A stretch of DNA of 49,555 bases. Source: Gammaproteobacteria bacterium. GTDB taxonomy: Bacteria > Pseudomonadota > Gammaproteobacteria > Arenicellales > Arenicellaceae. The position numbers and the translations under genes are program-made. The notes under the pieces were generated by a model. The model searched no databases and had not been told where the DNA came from. It worked only from the letters and a program-made list of their open reading frames with translations. The DNA lies in NCBI GenBank assembly GCA_013002025.1, contig JABDKW010000022.1, forward strand, positions 1 through 49,555, given 5' to 3'. Positions 1 through 8,576 of the stretch are shown piece after piece (the stretch's first letter is position 1; each line of letters opens with the position of its first letter).

Positions 1-2
1 AA

Positions 3-398
3 TGGCATGCCGCCACCTCGGATAACGGCTGGTTTGCCAGCCCTGACAATGGCGTGGTCGACCCGGCAGGGCGACTATGGGTTGCTACCGATCAGGGGCC
101 TGCCGTGCCCTTAAGTGGTTGCAACGACGGTTTATGGGCCTTGGAGACGTCAGATGAACTGAGAGGCATGGGTAAAATGTTTTATCGTGCGCCGTCCGGC
201 GCGGAAGTCAGCGGGCCTTGCTTCACACCCGATGGTGAGAACTTGTTTATAGCGGTGCAACACCCCGGCGATAGCATGCGCCCGGGCGTGGCACGGGTTG
301 AAACCGCGCGTACGCGCTGGCCGGATTTTGATAACAACACGCCACCACGCCCCTCAGTGGTCGTGGTGCAGCGCAAAGGGGGCGGGAAAATTGCTTAA
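3..398 (+). CDS. PhoX-like alkaline phosphatase (DUF839), C-terminal fragment
   Basis: The reading frame is already open at the window edge (frame starting at base 3), so this is the 3' end of a longer gene and the start lies outside. The visible 131 residues match the end of PhoX/DUF839 proteins as I know them: a stretch reading FASPDNG, then RLWVATDQG, then EVSGPCFTPDGENLF with AVQHPGD, and a closing PRPSVVVVQR. Family members are periplasmic, Tat-exported, calcium/iron-dependent phosphomonoesterases releasing phosphate from organic esters. The signal peptide and most metal ligands are not in view, so activity cannot be judged. The last codons overlap the start of the next gene by 8 bases, which suggests co-transcription with the hydrolase downstream. 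Confidence 0.8.
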   Translation, partial: WHAATSDNGWFASPDNGVVDPAGRLWVATDQGPAVPLSGCNDGLWALETSDELRGMGKMFYRAPSGAEVSGPCFTPDGENLFIAVQHPGDSMRPGVARVETARTRWPDFDNNTPPRPSVVVVQRKGGGKIA

Positions 399-1341
399 TA
401 AACCGACAAAAATTTTACTATCCGTTAGCGCACTTTTGATGGTCGGCGTATGGCTACTGTACACCCCGGATACCGACCCTGACGCAATGCACCAAAAGTA
501 CGGCGGCGAACTGGCTCGCTATGTGGATGATGGTGACGGCGGCAAGATTCATTATCGAGATCAAGGCCCACGAAATGCTCCAACCCTATTATTGATTCAC
601 GGTACCAATGCCTCGTTGCACACCTGGGAGGGCATAGTGCCGCAGTTAGCCAAACAGTACCGGGTTATCTCCTATGATCAACATGCTCACGGTTTAACCG
701 GCCCCCACCCACGCGACGATTACAGCCCCCAGGCGCGCATCAAGGCGGCGTTCCAGGTGCTGGATGCCGCCGGTGTCGAGCAGGCCGTGTTGATTGGCAA
801 TTCCATGGGCGGTTGGTTGACCTGGCGCGCTACGTTGGCCAACCCGGAGCGGGTCTCGGCCATGGTGCTGCTGGACGCTTCCGGTCCGATCATCGATGTA
901 CCGCGCAAGTTGTACCTGGGCGCACGGCTGGCCAACAGCTCATTCGGCCAGTGGTTGATGCCATATGTCACCCCGCGCCCATTGATCACTGCATCGGCGC
1001 AGGGTAACTATGCCGACCATAGTAAAATCACCGACGCTCTGGTGACTCGGTATTGGGAATTGTTACGCTACCCAGGTAACCGTCGGGGTCTGGCCATGGC
1101 CGCGCGCACAGATCGACAGCCCGACTACTGGCACAGGGTGGGCGAGATCAAGCAACCAACGCTATTACTGTGGGGCGCGCAAGATGCCGTGACGCCACCC
1201 GCGTACGGGCGCGCTTTTGATAAGGCACTGCCGAACAGCCAGCTGATACTGTATGACAACGCCGGCCACCTGCCGATGGAAGAAATTCCAGAGCAGGTCG
1301 CCAGCGATCTTCTGGCTTGGCTAGCTACGCAGTCGCTGTAA
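391..1341 (+). CDS. alpha/beta-fold hydrolase, membrane-anchored N-terminus
   Basis: A 316-residue serine hydrolase of the alpha/beta fold. I choose the TTG at 391 because a purine-rich AAAGGGGG lies about ten bases upstream and translation from there gives an N-terminal hydrophobic segment (about residues 7-24), probably a signal anchor. Longer starts would run deep into the upstream phosphatase gene. The catalytic set is complete: the oxyanion region LLIHGTNAS, the nucleophile elbow GNSMGG (Ser138), an acid in GAQDAV (Asp265) and the histidine in AGHLPM (His293). Substrate is not predictable; relatives include esterases, haloperoxidase-like and C-C bond hydrolases. It overlaps the PhoX-like gene by 8 bases, so the two are probably one transcript. 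Confidence 0.82.
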   Translation: MLNKPTKILLSVSALLMVGVWLLYTPDTDPDAMHQKYGGELARYVDDGDGGKIHYRDQGPRNAPTLLLIHGTNASLHTWEGIVPQLAKQYRVISYDQHAHGLTGPHPRDDYSPQARIKAAFQVLDAAGVEQAVLIGNSMGGWLTWRATLANPERVSAMVLLDASGPIIDVPRKLYLGARLANSSFGQWLMPYVTPRPLITASAQGNYADHSKITDALVTRYWELLRYPGNRRGLAMAARTDRQPDYWHRVGEIKQPTLLLWGAQDAVTPPAYGRAFDKALPNSQLILYDNAGHLPMEEIPEQVASDLLAWLATQSL

Positions 1342-1353
1342 CCGGGCTGCCTG

Positions 1354-1839
1354 TTAAGAGGCCAGCGCCACCAGCTTATCCAATGTGTCGGCGCAGGCCA
1401 CGGCCGCCTCGGCGCCTTTTTTTACGAAGTGCTGTTTAAAGAACTCTGGCTGACCCTCAGACATAAAATCATGCGGTGTGAGTACCGCCGAAAAGACAGG
1501 GGTGCCGGTATCCATTTGCACGCGCATCAGTCCATCCACGACGGTACGGGCCACGAAGTCATGCCGGTAAATGCCACCGTCGACCACCAGCCCTGCCGCC
1601 ACTACGGCAGCGTATTTGCCGGAGTTGGCCAGATACTTGGCGTGCAGCGGAATTTCAAAGGATCCCGCCACTTCGAAGCAGTCGACCTTTTGGTCACTTA
1701 GCTTGCTGAACTCGTTAATAAACGAATCGCGTAATTGGTCAACAATATCGCGATGCCAGCAGGCCTGTACAAAGGCGACACGGTCGCGTTGGGGAGCCGC
1801 ATTAGGTTGCGGAAAAGAAGAATGAATAATTGAAGTCAT
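1354..1839 (-). CDS. ribH: 6,7-dimethyl-8-ribityllumazine synthase (RibH2-like)
   Basis: 161 residues, the usual length for lumazine synthase, which condenses 5-amino-6-ribitylaminouracil with 3,4-dihydroxy-2-butanone 4-phosphate in the penultimate step of riboflavin synthesis. Visible hallmarks are RVAFVQACWH near the N-terminus, the substrate-binding EVAGSFEIPLHAK, the AAGLVVDGGIYRHDFVA segment with the conserved His, and TPVFSAVLTPHDF. The RVAFVQA...WH start and the GGIYRHDF variant resemble the type II (RibH2) enzymes described from Brucella and rhizobia rather than the E. coli type. No other rib gene is adjacent, so this is probably a second, regulated copy; the FMN riboswitch upstream supports a direct role in flavin supply. 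The ATG at 1839 follows GAGG at a rather long ten-base spacing that lies inside a possible hairpin. Confidence 0.93.
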   Translation of the reverse strand: MTSIIHSSFPQPNAAPQRDRVAFVQACWHRDIVDQLRDSFINEFSKLSDQKVDCFEVAGSFEIPLHAKYLANSGKYAAVVAAGLVVDGGIYRHDFVARTVVDGLMRVQMDTGTPVFSAVLTPHDFMSEGQPEFFKQHFVKKGAEAAVACADTLDKLVALAS

Positions 1840-1910
1840 CTGTTGTTTACCTCATTGCAGTTTAAACAACAGGGCAAACAAGGCTTGCCGGACACGTGCT
1901 ACCCCTGTTG
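1840..1910 (-). promoter_or_regulatory. Riboswitch expression platform: two mutually exclusive helices at the ribH start
   Basis: Read on the minus strand, CAACAGGG (1903-1910) can pair perfectly over 8 bp with CCCTGTTG (1867-1874). The same CTGTTG also begins CTGTTGTTTA (1863-1872), which pairs perfectly over 10 bp with TAAACAACAG (1840-1849), directly before the ribH ATG. The second helix puts the GAGG ribosome-binding site (1850-1853) in its loop and its 3' arm against the start codon. The two helices share bases 1867-1872 and cannot coexist, as expected for an anti-sequestor/sequestor switch. There is no T-tract, so control of translation initiation is more likely than termination. Pairing is seen directly; the switching role is inferred. 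Confidence 0.65.
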
Positions 1911-1944
1911 GGAAACCCCATTCAGGGCGCGCGCAAGGCACTAC

Positions 1945-2093
1945 CTTATTCTCATAACCAGACTGTCACTGTCGGCCCCGGAATCACACCGGGTCTGCTA
2001 GTCCCCCCAACATTATGCAATGCCGGGAGCGCCCGCGGGCTACGCATAAATACGATTACCGCCGGTGGGGACTTTCACCCCGCCCTGAGAACC
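1945..2093 (-). promoter_or_regulatory. FMN riboswitch (RFN element)
   Basis: On the minus strand the segment contains, in order, the conserved blocks of the RFN element: TCTCAGGGCGGGGTGAAA, then GTCCCCACCGGCGGTAAT, AGCCCGCGGGCGC, a GACTAGCAGACCCGGT block, TGATTCCGGGGCCGACAGTG and ACAGTCTGG. Both ends pair as expected of the P1 helix. The element binds flavin mononucleotide and lowers expression of riboflavin synthesis or transport genes. It sits in the leader of ribH, which starts about 105 bases further on. Confidence 0.95.
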
Positions 2094-2117
2094 CACCACT
2101 TGCGTGGCAGTGGCGCG

Positions 2118-2146
2118 ATTATACGCCGCTGCCCGAATTTTGTACA
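2118..2146 (-). promoter_or_regulatory. Predicted sigma-70 promoter for the FMN riboswitch/ribH transcript
   Basis: Minus-strand TATAAT (2118-2123) is a perfect -10 element. Seventeen bases upstream is TGTACA (2141-2146), a 4/6 match to the -35 consensus. Transcription would start near 2110, about 17 bases before the riboswitch aptamer, which is a consistent arrangement. Confidence 0.6.
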
Positions 2147-2233
2147 TTTGGTCAGTGTGCCGAATTGCCTGAATCACGATTGTCTGTAGTACTATTACGG
2201 GCAATGAACGGGCTGACGAGCAGAGCAATTTAG

Positions 2234-3703
2234 ATGGAAAGCATGCACGATTTGGAGGTGTTGATTGACTCCGGGCGCAGGTTGATTGTGGTTGAGACTG
2301 AACGCGAAGGTTGTTTTATCGAAGGCTTTCGCCGCATCTCTAAACGATCCGGCAGCGCGTATTTCGTGTGGACGGTGACACAGGGCTTACTGAGGCTATC
2401 GCGCGACTACGCAGCGCAAACCATCAACAAGGATGTGAATCAACTATTTGCCCAGATTCAAGCCAGCGAAACGCCGTCGGTGTTCGTGTTGGTGGATTTT
2501 CATCACTACCTGGATGAGCCGGTTGTACTGCGCCATATCAAAGACGTGTTATTGCATGCACCACAGCATTGCCTGGTGCTGTTGTCGCAGCAGATAGAGA
2601 TGCCAGACGAGTTGAAATCACTATCCACCGAGTATCGGCTCCCCTTGCCGAATAAACAGCAATTGAGCGATATGGTGAATACGCTGGCGCTGGAGTGGCG
2701 AGACCGGCACGGTTCCATGGTGGAGCTTGAGCATAACGATATGATCGAAAAGCTGGTGGAAAACCTGTGTGGGCTTAAATTTTCTGACGCGCAGCGAATG
2801 GCCCGACATGCCATCTTCAACGACGGCATAATTGATAGAACAGATTTGGACGACGTGGCCAAAAATAAATTCGCATTGTTAAACCACAACAATGTGTTGA
2901 ATCTGGTGCTGGATTTCGCTGAGCTGGAAGACATCGCGGGCTTCGAAAATCTCAAACGGTGGCTCAAACTGAGGCAGCCGATCTTCTCGGGTGAAGTAGA
3001 GCTACCGGGTGAAGACAAACCGCGTGGCATGTTGCTGCTCGGAGTGCAGGGCTGTGGTAAGAGCCTGGCTGCTAAAGCGGTGGCTGGGTCATGGGGTTTG
3101 CCGCTACTGCATTTGGACTTTGGCACGCTTTACAATCGGTTCTACGGTCAGACGGAAGAAAATTTGCGCACCGCGCTGGATACTGCGGCTGGCTTGCAGC
3201 CTTGTGTTTTATGGATCGATGAAATCGAAAAGGGTTTGTCGGCTGTCAGCGGCACAGACGATGTTTCCAAAAGATTACTCGGTACCTTCCTGACCTGGCT
3301 GGCTGAGCGCGAGGCCGCGGTGTTTGTGGTTGCCACCGCCAATGATATACAAGCGCTGCCACCGGAGCTGGTGCGCAAGGGGCGTTTTGATGAAGTGTTC
3401 TTTGTTGATCTGCCGGATGCGCCGGTGCGTGCGGCGATTTTTGCGCTGCATATGCGGCGCCGCGAGCAATCTCTTGAAGGGCTCGATTTAACCGCGGTGG
3501 TGGAGCAGACCAGAGGCTTCTCCGGTGCCGAGATCGAGCAGTTAGTGGTATCTGCCCTGTACCAGAGTTACGGCGAGCAACGACCGATCGATACCGAGCT
3601 GTTATTGAGCCTGATCGCGAGCACCGCACCTCTGTCAGTTCTAATGGCGGAAAAAATTGCCTACCTGCGCAACTGGGCCTCCCAGCGTGCGGTGGAAGTG
3701 TAA
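2234..3703 (+). CDS. ycf46: Ycf46-like AAA family ATPase
   Basis: 489 residues. The C-terminal half is a AAA+ ATPase: GVQGCGKS is the Walker A loop (residues 270-277), CVLWIDEIEKG is Walker B, VATANDI is sensor 1 and ELVRKGRFDEVFFVDLP carries the arginine-finger region. The N-terminal 230 residues resemble the degenerate AAA-like domain of plastid/cyanobacterial Ycf46 proteins. Cyanobacterial homologues have been tied to inorganic carbon use, but the role in proteobacteria is not established. The ATG at 2234 has no clear ribosome-binding site; a second ATG three codons on (2243) follows GGAAA and is an alternative. The gene stands alone, with the divergent riboswitch promoter on its left. Confidence 0.85.
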   Translation: MESMHDLEVLIDSGRRLIVVETEREGCFIEGFRRISKRSGSAYFVWTVTQGLLRLSRDYAAQTINKDVNQLFAQIQASETPSVFVLVDFHHYLDEPVVLRHIKDVLLHAPQHCLVLLSQQIEMPDELKSLSTEYRLPLPNKQQLSDMVNTLALEWRDRHGSMVELEHNDMIEKLVENLCGLKFSDAQRMARHAIFNDGIIDRTDLDDVAKNKFALLNHNNVLNLVLDFAELEDIAGFENLKRWLKLRQPIFSGEVELPGEDKPRGMLLLGVQGCGKSLAAKAVAGSWGLPLLHLDFGTLYNRFYGQTEENLRTALDTAAGLQPCVLWIDEIEKGLSAVSGTDDVSKRLLGTFLTWLAEREAAVFVVATANDIQALPPELVRKGRFDEVFFVDLPDAPVRAAIFALHMRRREQSLEGLDLTAVVEQTRGFSGAEIEQLVVSALYQSYGEQRPIDTELLLSLIASTAPLSVLMAEKIAYLRNWASQRAVEV

Positions 3704-3764
3704 GCCGGCCGGCGACGGCTCTAAAACCTAACGCGCGGTCTCGCTCTGGCAGTACAATAGCCGC

Positions 3765-5531
3765 ATGAAAAAGATAACTCTATTGGCGCTGCTCTGCGCC
3801 AGCCAATTAGCTGCTTGCGCCGACACGCCGTTACGAGCCGGGTCGCTCAAATCTGGTCCAAATGCGAAGGCAGATACGCGGCCGGCCATGGTCGTTACGG
3901 CTAACCCGCATGCCAGCAAAGCGGGTGCAGAAATATTACGGGCCGGCGGTTCTGCGGTGGATGCTGCGGTCGCGATTGAGGCGGTGCTGTCGTTGGTTGA
4001 GCCACAGAGTTCAGGCCTTGCGGGTGGCGCGTTTCTGAGCTATTACGATGCGGCATCCAAACAGGTTGCCATCTACGACGGGCGTGAAACGGCGCCGGCC
4101 AGTGCGCACGAGAGCATGTTCTTAAAAGACGATGGCGAACCCTATGGCTTTCTGGATGCCAAGACCAGCGGCCTGTCTACCGGAGTCCCCGGTGCCGTTG
4201 CCATGCTGCAATTGGCCCATGCTGATCACGGTCAGTTGCCATGGGCCGGTTTGTTTGATCGCGCCCAACAGATCGCCGTTGATGGCTTCCCTATCTCGCC
4301 ACGCCTGCAAAATTTTCTAGAACGCTTTGGTCGCTTTATTCCGAAAACGAGCGAGCAGGGCACCACCGATGCGTATCGCTATTTTTACGATGAAAAGGGC
4401 GCAGCCTGGCCGGTAGGGCATCGATTAAAGAACCTTGAGTATGCCGCGGCATTGAAAATCATCGCGGCCGATCCGGGCGCGTTTTACACTGGCGAGTTGG
4501 CTCGGCAAATTGTGCAACAGACCAACATCATGCCGCGCGCAGGCGGTATGACCATGGCGGACATGGCGGGCTATAAAGCGCTGCGTAAGCAGGCACTTTG
4601 CACGCCCTATCGAAAACTGCAGTTGTGTGGCCCACCGCCGCCTTCTTCCTGGATAGCCGTGGGCATGACCATGGGTTTATTGTCGCAGGCTGAGCCATTC
4701 AAGGAGGGTGGCGCCGACAATCCCTTAAACTGGGCTGTGTTTACCGAAGCGCAACGGCTGGCGTACGCCGATCGCGATCGCTTTGTGGCCGATACGGATT
4801 TCGCGGAGGTTCCGCTACAAGGGATGCTGCACCCCGAGTATCTGGCCAAGCGCGCTGCGCTAATCGACAACGGTAAGGCCGACGCTACAATCGCCGCCGG
4901 TGACCCCTGGGCCTACCAGCAGGCGGATAAAAACGTCGCGGGCTTTGACCCGGCCATGGACGTGGCTGGCACCACGCATTTTGTGGTGGTGGACCACGCC
5001 GGTAATGTGGTGTCCATGACCGCCAGTGTGGAGAGTATCTTTGGTTCTACTCGCATGGCTGGCGGCATGTTTTTAAACAATCAGTTAACTGACTTTTCTT
5101 TCCGCCCCAAAGATGACCAAGGCAAGCCTATTGCCAATCGCGCGCAGGCCGGTAAGCGACCACGTTCATCGATGTCACCGACCATCGTGCTAGATGAAGG
5201 CGGCAACTTCGTCATGGCCAGCGGCTCGCCGGGCGGCAATTCGATTATCGCCTATACCGCGAAAACGCTGGTCGGCGTACTGGACTGGGGCTTGAGCCCG
5301 CAGGCCGCGGTTGATCTGCCAAACCTTGTGGCGCGTGGCGATAAGGTGCGTATAGAGCAGGCGCGGGCCAGCCAGGCGCTTATTGCTGGGCTGCGAGACT
5401 ACGGCTTTGATCTAAAAGAAAGCAGCGGCGAAAACTCTGGCTTAAGCGTGGTCTTCCGCCACCCGGACGGCCGCCTCGAAGGCGGGGTAGACCCGCGTCG
5501 CGAAGGCATTATTGAGGTTGTGCTGCCCTAA
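3765..5531 (+). CDS. ggt: Gamma-glutamyltransferase, lipoprotein form
   Basis: 588 residues, the normal length of the gamma-glutamyltranspeptidase precursor, which cleaves itself into large and small subunits and hydrolyses or transfers the gamma-glutamyl group of glutathione. The self-cleavage and catalytic threonine is in DVAGTTHFVVVD (Thr403, first T of TTH). Also visible are GGSAVDAAVA, LAGGAFLSYYD, GRETAPA, and the small-subunit ASGSPGGNSII and KRPRSSMSPTIV motifs. The N-terminus (MKK, hydrophobic core, LAAC) is a lipoprotein signal with Cys18 as lipidation site; GGTs are more often soluble periplasmic, so anchoring is slightly unusual. A TACAAT -10-like hexamer (3753-3758) ends six bases before the ATG, which could mean a nearly leaderless mRNA. 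RarD follows after 18 bases. Confidence 0.92.
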   Translation: MKKITLLALLCASQLAACADTPLRAGSLKSGPNAKADTRPAMVVTANPHASKAGAEILRAGGSAVDAAVAIEAVLSLVEPQSSGLAGGAFLSYYDAASKQVAIYDGRETAPASAHESMFLKDDGEPYGFLDAKTSGLSTGVPGAVAMLQLAHADHGQLPWAGLFDRAQQIAVDGFPISPRLQNFLERFGRFIPKTSEQGTTDAYRYFYDEKGAAWPVGHRLKNLEYAAALKIIAADPGAFYTGELARQIVQQTNIMPRAGGMTMADMAGYKALRKQALCTPYRKLQLCGPPPPSSWIAVGMTMGLLSQAEPFKEGGADNPLNWAVFTEAQRLAYADRDRFVADTDFAEVPLQGMLHPEYLAKRAALIDNGKADATIAAGDPWAYQQADKNVAGFDPAMDVAGTTHFVVVDHAGNVVSMTASVESIFGSTRMAGGMFLNNQLTDFSFRPKDDQGKPIANRAQAGKRPRSSMSPTIVLDEGGNFVMASGSPGGNSIIAYTAKTLVGVLDWGLSPQAAVDLPNLVARGDKVRIEQARASQALIAGLRDYGFDLKESSGENSGLSVVFRHPDGRLEGGVDPRREGIIEVVLP

Positions 5532-5549
5532 CACCCCGGGCCAACAGCA

Positions 5550-6437
5550 ATGCGTAACCTGGGCTTTGTCTACGCCATTTGCGCGTACTTTCTGTGGGGC
5601 ATGGCGCCGCTCTATTGGAAGGCGTTAAGCGATGTGCCGAGCATGGAGATCGTGGCTCATCGCATGGTGTGGTCGTGCGTGTTTGCCCTGATGATTGTGC
5701 TGTTGTCGCGTCACTGGTCGCAACTGACTGCGCTAATACGGCAGCCGCGCGTCGTGGCACGCCTGGTACTGGCGTCGATTTTAGTCTCGGTCAACTGGGC
5801 TATTTATATCTGGGCAGTGAACTCGGGCAATATTGTGCAGAGTGCCATGGGCTACTTCATCAACCCGCTGATCAATGTGTTTTTCGGGTTTCTGTTTTTT
5901 CAGGAACGATTGAACCGGATGCAGATGGTTGCCATTGGTTGTGCGGCGGCCGGGGTTATGTGGTTGATTGCCAGCCATGGCGAGTTGCCCTGGATTGCGT
6001 TGAGCCTGGCGGTCACGTTCGCGCTGTACGGCGTGGTTAAAAAAACCATCCGCGTGCCGGCGGTGCACGGCATGGCCGTGGAAACGACGTTCGTGTTTCT
6101 GCCCGCGCTTGGTTATCTCTTGTATGTTGATTCTCAGGGTTCGAGCTGGTTTGCGGAGTCCGTTCCAATTACCGCAATGCTTATTATCGGTGGCGCGTTT
6201 ACGCTGGCACCGCTGTTGTTTTTCGCCGCGGCTGCCAAGCGCATCAGCCTGACCGCGCTAGGCATGACGCAATACCTCGGGCCCAGCCTGCAGTTAATTA
6301 TTGGTGTGTGGATTTTTAACGAACCGTTCGCCAGCGACCAACAAATCACCTTTGCTTTGATCTGGTTAGGTTTGTTGATTTATACCCTGGACCAGTGGCA
6401 ATCTCAGCGCCGCGCGCGCGTCACCATCCCGGCTTGA
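5550..6437 (+). CDS. rarD: RarD-like EamA-family transporter
   Basis: 295 residues of inner-membrane protein with about ten hydrophobic helices in two EamA repeats. The opening ICAYFLWGMAPLYWK and the motif IVAHRMVWS are typical of RarD (the protein annotated as chloramphenicol-sensitive), and FINPLINVFFGFLFFQERL is the conserved end of the first repeat. Members of the drug/metabolite transporter superfamily export or import small metabolites; RarD's substrate is unknown. It follows ggt after 18 bases on the same strand and is probably co-transcribed. It ends against the convergent VWA gene. Confidence 0.88.
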   Translation: MRNLGFVYAICAYFLWGMAPLYWKALSDVPSMEIVAHRMVWSCVFALMIVLLSRHWSQLTALIRQPRVVARLVLASILVSVNWAIYIWAVNSGNIVQSAMGYFINPLINVFFGFLFFQERLNRMQMVAIGCAAAGVMWLIASHGELPWIALSLAVTFALYGVVKKTIRVPAVHGMAVETTFVFLPALGYLLYVDSQGSSWFAESVPITAMLIIGGAFTLAPLLFFAAAAKRISLTALGMTQYLGPSLQLIIGVWIFNEPFASDQQITFALIWLGLLIYTLDQWQSQRRARVTIPA

Positions 6438-6459
6438 ACGAGCTGCTTTTACAGATTGA

Positions 6460-7635
6460 TCAGCGGCTGAGGTAGGCCATTGCTTCTTCCATGCCCTTTA
6501 GTGTTAAGGGGTACATGCGGTCTTCCATTAAATCCTGAATAATTTTGGTGGAGTGGGTGTGTTTCCAGTATTCCTGCGGCGTGGGGTTTAGCCACACGGT
6601 TTTATCGTAGGTTTGGGTGAAACGGTTCAGCCAATTGGCACCGGGTTCACTATTGATAAAGTCGATGCTGCCGCCAGAGTGGGTGATCTCATAGGTGGCC
6701 ATGGCCGCGTCGCCGACAAAAATCACCTTGTAGTCGCTGCCGTACTTGGCCAACACATCGTGGGTTGGCATTACCTCGTCATAGCGCAGGGAGCTGTTCC
6801 GCCACAGGCCATCGTAGATAAAGTTATGGAAATAAAAATATTCCATATGTTTGAATTCGACCCGCGCCGCGCTGAACAATTCTTCGCAGGTGCGTACGTA
6901 GGGATCCATCGAGCCACCCACGTCAAACAACAGTAATACTTTTACTGAATTATGCCGTTCCGGCACCATTTTGATATCCAGCAGGCCGCCGTTATGGGCG
7001 GTTGAGCGAATGGTGTCGTCCAGATCGAGCTCATCTTCCGCGCCGGTGCGGGCGAATTTACGCAGCCGGCGCAGCGCCATCTTGATATTGCGCGTGCCCA
7101 GTTCAATGCTGTCATCCAGGTCTTTGAAATCGCGCCGATCCCAGACCTTAACGGCACTCTTGCCGCCGCCTTCACCGCCGATACGAATGCCCTCGGGGTT
7201 ATAACCGCTGTTGCCAAATGGTGAGGTGCCGCCAGTGCCGATCCATTTGCTGCCGCCATGGTGTTCTTCAGTCTGTTCTTCGAGGCGCTTCTTAAACGTC
7301 TCGATTAATTTTTCCAGACCGCCTAGGCTTTCGATCTGGGCTTTTTCTTCCTCGGTCAGCGTCTTCATAAATTCATTGCGCAGCCAGTCTTCCGGGATCA
7401 GCGCTTCAATAAACTGTTCGAGTTTTTCGAGCTCCGTAAAATGCGCTTTGAAGGCACGGTCAAACTTGTCAAAGTGCTTTTCGTCTTTGACCATGCAGGT
7501 GCGGCTTAAATAGTAAAACTGCTCCATATCGGCAAACGCCAGATGATGGTCCAGCGCGGTGATCAGGTCTGACAGTTCACCGATGGTGACGGGCAGGCCC
7601 TGGCGGCGCAGTGAGTCGAAGAAGTTCAGCAGCAT
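6460..7635 (-). CDS. VWA domain protein (CoxE-like), partner of the MoxR ATPase
   Basis: 391 residues. The C-terminal half is a von Willebrand A domain of the CoxE type: LLLFDVGGSM holds the metal-site DxGxS motif (Asp238), and VIFVGDAAM carries the last metal-site aspartate. The N-terminal part (FFDSLRRQGLPVTIGEL, YYLSRTCMVKDEKHFDKFDRAF) is shared by this proteobacterial VWA family, and a charged region (EEKAQIESLGGLEKLIETFKK) links the two. No signal peptide or membrane helix is seen, so it is cytoplasmic. Families of this kind act with MoxR ATPases as chaperones that insert metals or cofactors or mature large complexes. The MoxR gene lies 30 bases upstream in the same orientation, and the pair is very likely one operon. 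The client is not evident here. Confidence 0.88.
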   Translation of the reverse strand: MLLNFFDSLRRQGLPVTIGELSDLITALDHHLAFADMEQFYYLSRTCMVKDEKHFDKFDRAFKAHFTELEKLEQFIEALIPEDWLRNEFMKTLTEEEKAQIESLGGLEKLIETFKKRLEEQTEEHHGGSKWIGTGGTSPFGNSGYNPEGIRIGGEGGGKSAVKVWDRRDFKDLDDSIELGTRNIKMALRRLRKFARTGAEDELDLDDTIRSTAHNGGLLDIKMVPERHNSVKVLLLFDVGGSMDPYVRTCEELFSAARVEFKHMEYFYFHNFIYDGLWRNSSLRYDEVMPTHDVLAKYGSDYKVIFVGDAAMATYEITHSGGSIDFINSEPGANWLNRFTQTYDKTVWLNPTPQEYWKHTHSTKIIQDLMEDRMYPLTLKGMEEAMAYLSR

Positions 7636-7665
7636 GATTGCTTATCGGCGTAACTTTAAAAGCGG

Positions 7666-8523
7666 CTATTGCGGCTGGTTGCGAGTTTCGCGGCGATGCA
7701 TAAACGCCAGTCGCTCCAGCAATTGCACGTCTTGCTCGTTTTTGAGTAAGGCCCCGTACAAAGGCGGGATGGCTTTGTGGTTGTCGCGATCTTTAAGAAT
7801 GTCCACCGGGATATCGTCAGCCATTAACAATTTCAGCCAGTCAATCAATTCGCTGGTCGAGGGTTTTTTCTTTAATCCCGGGATAGCACGGACTTCAAAG
7901 AACACGTCGAGCGCTTCTTTCACCAACTTCTTCTGCGCGTCCGGATGGTGCACCGCGAGAATCGCCTGCATGGTCTCCCGATCAGGAAAGTTGATAAAGT
8001 GGAAAAAGCAGCGGCGCAGGAAGGCATCCGGCAATTCTTTTTCATTGTTACTGGTAATGATGATAATCGGGCGATGCTTGGCTTTAATCGTTTCACCGGT
8101 TTCGTAGACAAAAAATTCCATTTTGTCGATTTCCACCAACAGGTCGTTGGGGAATTCGATGTCGGCTTTGTCGATTTCGTCGATAAGCAAAACCACTTGC
8201 TCGTCAGACTCGAAGGCCTCCCACAATTTGCCCTTGTCGATATAGTTGGCGATGTTCTTTACGTCGGCGTCGCCTAATTGCGAATCACGCAGACGAGATA
8301 CTGCGTCGTACTCATACAGGCCCTGTTGTGCCTTGGTAGTGGATTTGATGTGCCATTGAATCAGGCGTTTGCCCAGCGCGCCGGCGACTTCCTCGGCTAA
8401 CATGGTTTTACCGGTGCCCGGCTCGCCTTTGATAAGCAGCGGCCGTTGCAAGACCACGGCGGAATTAACCGCCAGGCTCAGGTCGTCAGTGGAGATATAG
8501 CTGTCACTACCGTTAAATTGCAT
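7666..8523 (-). CDS. MoxR-family AAA+ ATPase
   Basis: 285 residues, standard for MoxR. Walker A is GEPGTGKT (residues 33-40), Walker B is VVLLIDEIDKAD, sensor 1 lies in PIIIITSNNEKELPDAFLRRC, which also holds the arginine-finger RR. MoxR ATPases are cytoplasmic remodelling chaperones that act with VWA-domain proteins, in line with the gene 30 bases downstream. The start ATG at 8523 is preceded by AAGGTG at good spacing on the minus strand. The upstream neighbour alkB is divergent, so both promoters must sit in the short stretch around 8524-8575. Confidence 0.92.
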   Translation of the reverse strand: MQFNGSDSYISTDDLSLAVNSAVVLQRPLLIKGEPGTGKTMLAEEVAGALGKRLIQWHIKSTTKAQQGLYEYDAVSRLRDSQLGDADVKNIANYIDKGKLWEAFESDEQVVLLIDEIDKADIEFPNDLLVEIDKMEFFVYETGETIKAKHRPIIIITSNNEKELPDAFLRRCFFHFINFPDRETMQAILAVHHPDAQKKLVKEALDVFFEVRAIPGLKKKPSTSELIDWLKLLMADDIPVDILKDRDNHKAIPPLYGALLKNEQDVQLLERLAFMHRRETRNQPQ

Positions 8524-8576
8524 AATTCACCTTGGAAGAAATAGAAGCTGGTATAGTTTTGCGAGCGTGGGATTAT

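Noticed and set aside
1896-2189. 97-codon plus-strand ORF before the Ycf46-like gene
   Set aside because: It runs antisense through the FMN riboswitch and its promoter; the conserved RNA explains the sequence fully.
2506-3126. 206-codon minus-strand ORF inside the Ycf46-like gene
   Set aside because: Serine/arginine-rich shadow of a well-conserved AAA ATPase; no motif or ribosome-binding site.
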